Source: Pseudomonas veronii (lineage in GTDB: Bacteria; Pseudomonadota; Gammaproteobacteria; Pseudomonadales; Pseudomonadaceae). Taken from it: a stretch of 37,699 nt of DNA. Positions 32,947 to 37,699 of the stretch are shown piece after piece. Within the stretch, counting starts at the first letter, position 1; every line of letters begins with the position of its first letter. The translations under genes were made by a program, and so were the position numbers. The stretch spans positions 1 through 37,699 of the forward strand of contig NZ_JYLL01000048.1 in NCBI RefSeq assembly GCF_001439695.1, read 5' to 3'. The notes beneath the pieces were generated by a model, which saw nothing but the letters and a program-made list of their open reading frames with translations, ran no database searches and was not told where the DNA came from.

Positions 32947-34203
32947 TCATTCTCCTTGGAGACGTTGGGCGGTGTTGCCCAGCAGCGGTTGTTTGCGGAT
33001 TTCGCTGAGGTACATCCAGGTCAGGGACACCCAGACCACGCCGTACATCAACATGAAGCAGGACGAGCGCACGCCGGTGAGGTCCACCAGGGCGCCAAAC
33101 AGAATCGGCAGCACAAAGCCCCCCAGGCCACCGGCCAGGCCGACGATGCCGGACACCGCGCCCATGTTCTGTGGGTAGTCATTGGCGATGTACTTGAACA
33201 CCGAGGCTTTGCCGAACGCGAAGGCGATGCCCATCACGAACAGCAGCACGGTGAACAGGGTGGGGTTGAGGCCGATGTGCAAATCCAGGGGACCGTTGAC
33301 GGTCTGCACCTGCAATTGAGTCTGCGGGTAGCTGAGCAGGAACAGGCAGACCCAGCTCACCCACAACACCCACCAGGTCACGCTCTGGGCGCCCCAGCGG
33401 TCGGACATCCAACCGCCGACTGCGCGCAGCACGCCGCCGGGCAGGGAGAAACAGGCGGCCAGCAGCGCCGCGCTTTGCAGGCTGAAACCGTATTCCTGTA
33501 CGTAGTACTTGGTCATCCACAATGCCAGGCCGACGTAGCCGCCGAAGACAATCGAGTAGTACTGGCAGTAGCGCCACACGGCCGGGTCTTTCAGGCACCG
33601 CAGTTGCTCGCGCAAGGTGGCGCCGCCGGCACTGCGGTGGGCCTTGTTCTCGCTGGTGAGGAACCAGAACAACAGCGCGGTGATGAACAGGATCGCGCCG
33701 AACACCTTGGGCACCAGGTGCCAGGTGCCGAGGGCGATCAGCGCCGGGGCGAGGAACTTGGTGACCGCGGCCCCGGCGTTACCGGCGCCGAACACGCCCA
33801 TGGCGAAGCCCTGGTTGTCCTTGTCGAACCACTTGGCGACGTAGGCGATGCCCACCGAGAACGAACCGCCGGCCAGGCCGACAAACAGGCCCAGCACCAG
33901 GAACTGCCAATAAGCGGTGGCGTAGGTGATCAGGTACAGCGGCAGCACGCAGGCGAGCATCAACAGGAAGAACACGATGCGCCCGCCGAAGCGGTCAGTC
34001 AGCAAGCCCAGTGGCAGGCGCACCAGGGAACCGGTCAAGACCGGCGTGGCGGCCAGCAGGCCGAACTGGGTTTCGTTGAGTTGCAGCAGCTCTTTGATGG
34101 GCACGCCCAACACGGCGAACATCATCCACACCATAAAGCAGACGGTGAAGGCCAGCGTGCTCATGCCCAGCACCAAGCCTTGTCTTATACGGGGTTGAGT
34201 CAC
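32947..34203 (-). CDS. narK1: Nitrate transporter NarK1
   Basis: A 12-helix NNP-family transporter of 418 aa, first gene of the narK1K2GHJI operon. Conserved: MWMMFAVLGVPIKELLQLNE in helix 1, RLPLGLLTDRFGGR, GLAGGSFSVGIAYVAKWF and GLAGGLGGFVLPILFG. GTG at 34203 is preferred because CGGAG lies 8 nt upstream. The ANR-dependent promoter would also start transcription near 34229, leaving an ATG at 34230 outside the message and without any ribosome site. The longer reading would be 427 aa. Confidence 0.88.
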   Translation of the reverse strand: MTQPRIRQGLVLGMSTLAFTVCFMVWMMFAVLGVPIKELLQLNETQFGLLAATPVLTGSLVRLPLGLLTDRFGGRIVFFLLMLACVLPLYLITYATAYWQFLVLGLFVGLAGGSFSVGIAYVAKWFDKDNQGFAMGVFGAGNAGAAVTKFLAPALIALGTWHLVPKVFGAILFITALLFWFLTSENKAHRSAGGATLREQLRCLKDPAVWRYCQYYSIVFGGYVGLALWMTKYYVQEYGFSLQSAALLAACFSLPGGVLRAVGGWMSDRWGAQSVTWWVLWVSWVCLFLLSYPQTQLQVQTVNGPLDLHIGLNPTLFTVLLFVMGIAFAFGKASVFKYIANDYPQNMGAVSGIVGLAGGLGGFVLPILFGALVDLTGVRSSCFMLMYGVVWVSLTWMYLSEIRKQPLLGNTAQRLQGE

Positions 34204-34263
34204 GGTATGCGCTCCGAAAGGTGATTTCATGAGCGCAGGTTAGGGGCGACACCCCCTTGGAAC

Positions 34264-34277
34264 TTGACGCAGATCAA
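34264..34277. promoter_or_regulatory. ANR box of the narK1 operon
   Basis: TTGACGCAGATCAA matches TTGAT-N4-ATCAA at nine of ten positions. Centred at 34270.5, a class II promoter would start near 34229 on the minus strand, with TAACCT (34237-34242) as a weak -10. ANR control of this operon is established in P. aeruginosa. Confidence 0.75.
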
Positions 34278-34315
34278 CGTCGGCCAGGGGGGTATAAGGC
34301 TATGCTGATCCCATA

Positions 34316-34331
34316 TACCTCTAAGGAGGTA
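34316..34331. promoter_or_regulatory. NarL 7-2-7 binding site
   Basis: TACCTCTAAGGAGGTA is two inverted NarL heptamers (TACYYMT) with a 2-bp spacer, matching at 13 of 14 positions. This is the high-affinity arrangement for the NarL C-terminal domain dimer. Other heptamer matches lie at 34288-34294 (six of seven) and 34422-34428 (AGAGGTA, perfect). The site is midway between narK1 and narX and can serve both directions. Confidence 0.75.
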
Positions 34332-34359
34332 GTCCCTATAACAAGAGAAAGTCTTTATT

Positions 34360-34372
34360 TATCAATGGATTG
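34360..34372. promoter_or_regulatory. IHF site between narK1 and narX
   Basis: TATCAATGGATTG fits the IHF consensus WATCAANNNNTTR exactly. It overlaps an inverted repeat ATCAA-TGGA-TTGAT nested in CAAGAG/CTCTTG. DNA bending here could bring bound NarL to the ANR-dependent promoter, as described for the P. aeruginosa nar promoter. Confidence 0.6.
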
Positions 34373-34480
34373 ATCTCTTGTGCCGGCGTTTTCCCGTGGG
34401 AGGGTTTGCCGGCAACTCTTTAGAGGTAGTGCGCCAGGGATCGCCGTTTTCCAGCTCGTTTTTCCTTTTCAGGTGCCGCC

Positions 34481-34522
34481 ATGCAGGCTTTCTCCCCCCT
34501 CCGACTACGCCGTGATGTTTAA
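34481..34522 (+). CDS. Possible 13-aa leader peptide overlapping the narX start
   Basis: A 13-codon frame (MQAFSPLRLRRDV) starts with an ATG six nt after AGGTG. It ends in TAA at 34520-34522, eight bases past the A of the narX ATG. narX has no ribosome site of its own (CTACGCCGTGATG), so translation may enter narX by coupling from this leader. No similarity can be judged for so short a peptide. Confidence 0.4.
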   Translation: MQAFSPLRLRRDV

Positions 34523-36317
34523 CTGGCTACGCAGCTCCCTGCCCGCACGCGCCGGCTTGGCTGTGATCCTGATCGCTATCCTGGCCCTTGCCAGTTCCTT
34601 GAGTGCGGGGCTGATCGCCTGGTTCAGCCAGGGCGACGCCGCCGCAATCAACACCGCCGGCTCCGTGCGTATGGAGACCTACCACCTCAGTTGGCGGCTC
34701 GCCGCCGCCGCGCCGACCGAAGAGATCGACACCATCACCCAGAGCCTGCAAAGGCGCCTCGACAGCGACTCGCTCAAAGCGGTGCTGGAAGACGGCCCGA
34801 ACAGCGCCCTGCTGCAGAGCTACCAACAGATCCAGCAACGCTGGAACGACGAGCTGCGCCCGGCCCTGACGCGCGGTGATACGGCGCAATTCCAGGCCAG
34901 CGCGCCGACATTCGTCGAGCAAATGAATCAATTCGTCAGCCTGTTGCAGCAACAGAGCGAACGCAAACAAAGCTGGCAGCAAGGCATCCAGGGCCTGGCG
35001 CTGTTCAGCACGTTGATCATCCTGTTGATCGGCCTGTATGAATTGCAGTACGGCGTGGTCAACCCTTTGCAGGAACTGGTACAGGCCACCCGGCGCTTTC
35101 GCGACGGCGACTTCAAGACCCGGGTCAACCACCGCTCCGACGATGAGCTGGGGCAACTGGCCCTGAGCTTCAACACCATGGCCGAGACCATCGAGGCGTC
35201 CCACCGCACCCTGGAAAGCCAGGTGCGCCTCAAGACCCTCAACCTGCAACAAGCCAACGCCGCCCTCGAGCTGCTGTACCAGAGCAGCAGCAGCCTGGCC
35301 ACGCGCCTGGCCAATGCCGAGGGCCTGGACGAATTGATCCGGCGCTTCCAGAAACGCCTGCCGGGGTTGCGCCTGTCGTTGTGCCTGCAAGGCCACTTCC
35401 TCGCACCGGCCCAGCAGATGCTCGCCTTGCACGGCGGCGACAGCCGTAACATCTGCGCCATCGGCGATTGCGCGAGCTGCCATAAACACAAAGTGGCGCC
35501 GCCGCAGATATTCAGCATCAGCAACCAGGGCTCGGAACTGGGCGAACTCAAGGCCCACTTCGACGATGGCCACCCTCCGCAAGACTGGGAAAAGCAATTG
35601 ATCCAGGCCCTGGCCAACCTGATCGGCACTTCGCTGTCGCTCAAACGCCAGCGCGAACAGGACCATCGTTTGCTGCTGCTCGACGAGCGCACCATCATCG
35701 CCCGGGAACTGCACGACTCCCTGGCGCAGGCGCTGTCGTACATGAAGCTGCAAGTCAGCCGCATGCAAACCCTGATCCGCCGGGGCGAACCCGTGGAAAC
35801 CCTGGCCACCGTCACCGCCGAACTGCGCGACGGCCTGAACAACGCCTACCGCCAACTGCGCGAGCTGCTGACCACCTTCCGCCTGCAAATCCACGATGCC
35901 GGGTTGGTACAGGAGCTATCGGAAACCGCCGAAGAGTTCTCCCGGCGCGGCGAATTCCAGGTCCACCTGCACGTCGACGCCCTCGCCTTCCAATTGTCGG
36001 CCAGCGAACAGATCCACTTGCTGCAGATCACCCGCGAGGCCTTGTCCAACTGCCTGCGCCACGCCCATGCGCAAAACGCCTGGCTGCAACTGCGCCAGGA
36101 GGGCGAGACCGTGAGCCTGAGCATCGAGGACGACGGCCGTGGCTTCTGCGGCGCCGTCGACCAACGCGAACACCACGGCCTGACCATCATGGACGAACGC
36201 GCGCGCAGCCTGCACGGCCAACTCGACATCAGCCCCCGCGAGCCCCAGGGCACACGGGTGCATTTACGTTTTCAACCGGAATTTCTCGGGCAACCTCTAC
36301 AAGGTAACCTCCCATGA
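34515..36317 (+). CDS. narX: Nitrate/nitrite sensor histidine kinase NarX
   Basis: A 600-aa membrane sensor kinase. TM1 is at about residues 13-36. A periplasmic P-box (DAAAINTAGSVRMETYHLSW, 41-60) binds nitrate and nitrite. TM2 is at about 158-178, followed by HAMP and a central region with a cysteine cluster (C314, C319, C322, NICAIGDCASC). A HisKA_3 helix (RELHDSLAQALSYM, His400) and an ATPase domain (EALSNCLRHAHAQN, DDGRGF) complete it. It phosphorylates NarL. ATG at 34515 fits the family N-terminus. Its stop overlaps narL (ATGA). Confidence 0.94.
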   Translation: MFNWLRSSLPARAGLAVILIAILALASSLSAGLIAWFSQGDAAAINTAGSVRMETYHLSWRLAAAAPTEEIDTITQSLQRRLDSDSLKAVLEDGPNSALLQSYQQIQQRWNDELRPALTRGDTAQFQASAPTFVEQMNQFVSLLQQQSERKQSWQQGIQGLALFSTLIILLIGLYELQYGVVNPLQELVQATRRFRDGDFKTRVNHRSDDELGQLALSFNTMAETIEASHRTLESQVRLKTLNLQQANAALELLYQSSSSLATRLANAEGLDELIRRFQKRLPGLRLSLCLQGHFLAPAQQMLALHGGDSRNICAIGDCASCHKHKVAPPQIFSISNQGSELGELKAHFDDGHPPQDWEKQLIQALANLIGTSLSLKRQREQDHRLLLLDERTIIARELHDSLAQALSYMKLQVSRMQTLIRRGEPVETLATVTAELRDGLNNAYRQLRELLTTFRLQIHDAGLVQELSETAEEFSRRGEFQVHLHVDALAFQLSASEQIHLLQITREALSNCLRHAHAQNAWLQLRQEGETVSLSIEDDGRGFCGAVDQREHHGLTIMDERARSLHGQLDISPREPQGTRVHLRFQPEFLGQPLQGNLP

Positions 36318-36961
36318 GCACACTCCCCCGCCACCGCATTTTGCTGGTCGACGATCACCCGATGATGCGCCATGGCATGCGTCAGATACTCGAACTCGAA
36401 GACGATCTGCAGGTGGTCGGCGAAGCCGGCAATGGCCAGGAAGCCCTGGACCAGATCGAAACCCTGCAACCGGACCTGGTGCTGCTGGACAACAACATGC
36501 CGCAGATGAACGGCCTGGAAACCCTGCGCCGCCTGCGCGCCATGAACTATGCGGGCAAGGTGCTGCTGTTTACCGTGTCCGATGCCGAGGATGACATTCG
36601 CGATGCACTGCGCCTGGATGCCAACGGGTATCTGCTCAAAGACATGGAGCCGGAGTTGGTGGTGGAGTTCATCCGTGATGCGTTGCATGGAGCGCTGGTG
36701 ATCAGCCCCGGGTTGACGCGGGTGCTGGCCCAGGCACTGCGCTCGCCGCAACCCCATGCGGCGGTGGACTTGACGGAGCGGGAACGGCAGGTGCTGCGCA
36801 CGATTGCCAGTGGCTACAGCAATAAGGTGATCGGGCATAAGTTGGGGATTACCGAAGGGACGGTGAAGGTGCATGTGAAGAATCTGCTGCATAAGTTGGG
36901 GTTGCGGTCACGGGTGGAGGCGGCGGTTTGGGCGATGGAGCACTTGCGGCAGGCGGGTTGA
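36314..36961 (+). CDS. narL: Nitrate response regulator NarL
   Basis: A 215-aa response regulator. The receiver domain (residues 8-125) has acidic pocket DD at 13-14, phosphoacceptor Asp59 (LLDNNMP), Thr87 and Lys109. The LuxR/NarL-type helix-turn-helix (about 150-210) contains LTERERQVLRTIASGYSNKV and GTVKVHVKNLL. It should bind TACYYMT heptamers such as those in the narK1-narX gap. The last 60 codons are distinctly G/T-rich. The ATG overlaps the narX stop. Confidence 0.95.
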   Translation: MSTLPRHRILLVDDHPMMRHGMRQILELEDDLQVVGEAGNGQEALDQIETLQPDLVLLDNNMPQMNGLETLRRLRAMNYAGKVLLFTVSDAEDDIRDALRLDANGYLLKDMEPELVVEFIRDALHGALVISPGLTRVLAQALRSPQPHAAVDLTERERQVLRTIASGYSNKVIGHKLGITEGTVKVHVKNLLHKLGLRSRVEAAVWAMEHLRQAG

Positions 36962-37125
36962 TGGTTTTTCGGGGGGGTGGGTACATATCCGTTTCTTCGG
37001 TAGCGGCGGCTGGTGGCTCCGCTCTTGCCCCAACACTCGGCACCTCACTAATGCTCGGTGTGCCTAAGATCAAGATCACGAACCAGAGCCAGAATGAGGT
37101 CTATTTGACCCATGGAGATCCAAAT

Positions 37126-37212
37126 GTGGGAGGGGGCTTGCCCCCGATCGCAGAGTGTCAGCCACTACATGCATAAGTGATCCACCGCCATCGGGGGTAA
37201 GCCCCCTCCCAC
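37126..37212. repeat. REPIN 1 of the terminal cluster
   Basis: An 87-bp inverted REP pair of the GTGGGAGGGG...CCCCCGAT type; the right REP carries GGGGGTAAGCCCCC in place of GGGGGCAAGCCCCC. Confidence 0.85.
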
Positions 37213-37316
37213 ATTTTGACCGCGTTCGGCTTGCAGGATCAGGTCGGCTATAAGGCCGCGCCTAAGAGCAAGAGCAAATACAGAATGAGGTCTATCTGAC
37301 CCATGGAGATCCAAAT

Positions 37317-37464
37317 GTGGGAGGGGGCTTGCCCCCGATAGCAGTGTGTCAGCCACTGCATGCATAAGTGCTCCACCGCCATCGGGGGTAAGCCCCCGAT
37401 AGCAGTGTGTCAGCCACTACATGCATGACTGCTCCACCGCCATCGGGGGCAAGCCCCCTCCCAC
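37317..37464. repeat. REP triplet: REPIN 2 with a shared middle REP
   Basis: The spacer plus a REP core occurs twice. ATCGGGGGTAAGCCCCCGAT (37380-37399) serves as the right REP of one spacer and the left REP of the next, and lacks the GGGAGG/CCTCCC tails. The duplicated unit is 62 bp. Confidence 0.85.
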
Positions 37465-37569
37465 ATTTTTGACCGCATTCGGCTTGCAGGATCAGGTTGG
37501 CTATAAGGCCGCACCTAAGAGCAAGAGCAAATACAGAATGAGGTCTATCTGACCCATAGAGATCCAAAT

Positions 37570-37656
37570 GTGGGAGGGGGCTTGCCCCCGATAGCAGTGT
37601 GTCAGCCACTGCATGCATAAGTGATCCACCGTCATCGGGGGCAAGCCCCCTCCCAC
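37570..37656. repeat. REPIN 3 of the terminal cluster
   Basis: An 87-bp inverted REP pair with the same flanks as REPIN 2 (AAGAGCAAGAGCAAATACAG before, GACCGAGT after), indicating growth of the cluster by tandem duplication of a unit of about 190 bp. Confidence 0.85.
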
Positions 37657-37699
37657 ATTTTTGACCGAGTCCAGCTTCCAGGATCAGGTTGGCTATAAG

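Larger units (their letters stand above)
36981..37699. repeat. Composite repeat element E with REPIN cluster, cut by the window end
   Basis: GTACATATCCGTT (36981-36993), the terminal repeat of elements A and C, begins this block. It is followed by a shortened module (CACTCGGCACCTC, GCTCGGTGTGCC) and three REPIN units. No gene is supported in the 738 bp after narL. The right terminal repeat would be beyond the window. Confidence 0.6.

Noticed and set aside
30011..33178. 1055-codon plus-strand frame opposite narG and narK2
   Set aside because: Shadow frame across two clear genes; composition dominated by His, Gln, Arg and Ala.
37126..37699. CRISPR-like periodicity in the terminal repeats
   Set aside because: Spacers are nearly identical, units are inverted REP pairs of 87 bp with periods of 190-250 bp, and there are no cas genes.

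Overview
The window looks like a chromosomal segment of a Pseudomonas from the fluorescens group. GC is high, the nar gene order matches the one known from P. aeruginosa, there is a LexA2-type SOS mutagenesis cassette, and the intergenic regions carry the REP/REPIN repeats (GTGGGAGGGG...CCCCCGAT) typical of that group.

Left part (1-8.6 kb): an insertion-sequence end appears to sit inside a REP element (1-155). It is followed by a short UvrA paralogue (UvrA2 type) and the damage-inducible operon lexA2-imuA-imuB-dnaE2, all on the minus strand. A LexA2-type operator covers the lexA2 promoter and start. Next come a composite repeat (8.65-9.26 kb), nudK, a membrane diguanylate cyclase, an alpha/beta hydrolase lipoprotein, an FMN-dependent alpha-hydroxy-acid oxidase and a DUF3079 protein.

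Middle (13.9-22.6 kb): ftrABCD encodes a ferrous-iron uptake system (P19-type periplasmic protein, cupredoxin, Ftr1 permease, polyferredoxin) behind a candidate Fur box. A 0.8-kb nested palindromic repeat separates it from a methyl-accepting chemotaxis protein. The class III ribonucleotide reductase operon follows. Its glycyl-radical loop is encoded as a separate 51-aa protein between the catalytic subunit and the activase NrdG, behind an ANR/FNR-type promoter.

Right part (22.8-37 kb): the complete respiratory nitrate reductase locus. narK1-narK2-narG-narH-narJ-narI, a parvulin isomerase and moaA run on the minus strand. The divergent sensor-regulator pair narX-narL runs on the plus strand. 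The shared control region has a NarL 7-2-7 site, a perfect IHF match and an ANR box. The last 0.7 kb is another REPIN cluster.

Physiologically the window combines anaerobic respiration (Nar, Moco synthesis), anaerobic DNA precursor synthesis (NrdD/NrdG), ferrous iron uptake and DNA-damage-induced mutagenesis. Most genes are recognisable core or near-core pseudomonad genes. The unusual material is the split NrdD, the structure of the repeat elements, a GC-skew inversion centred on them, and several promoter/start-codon arrangements.
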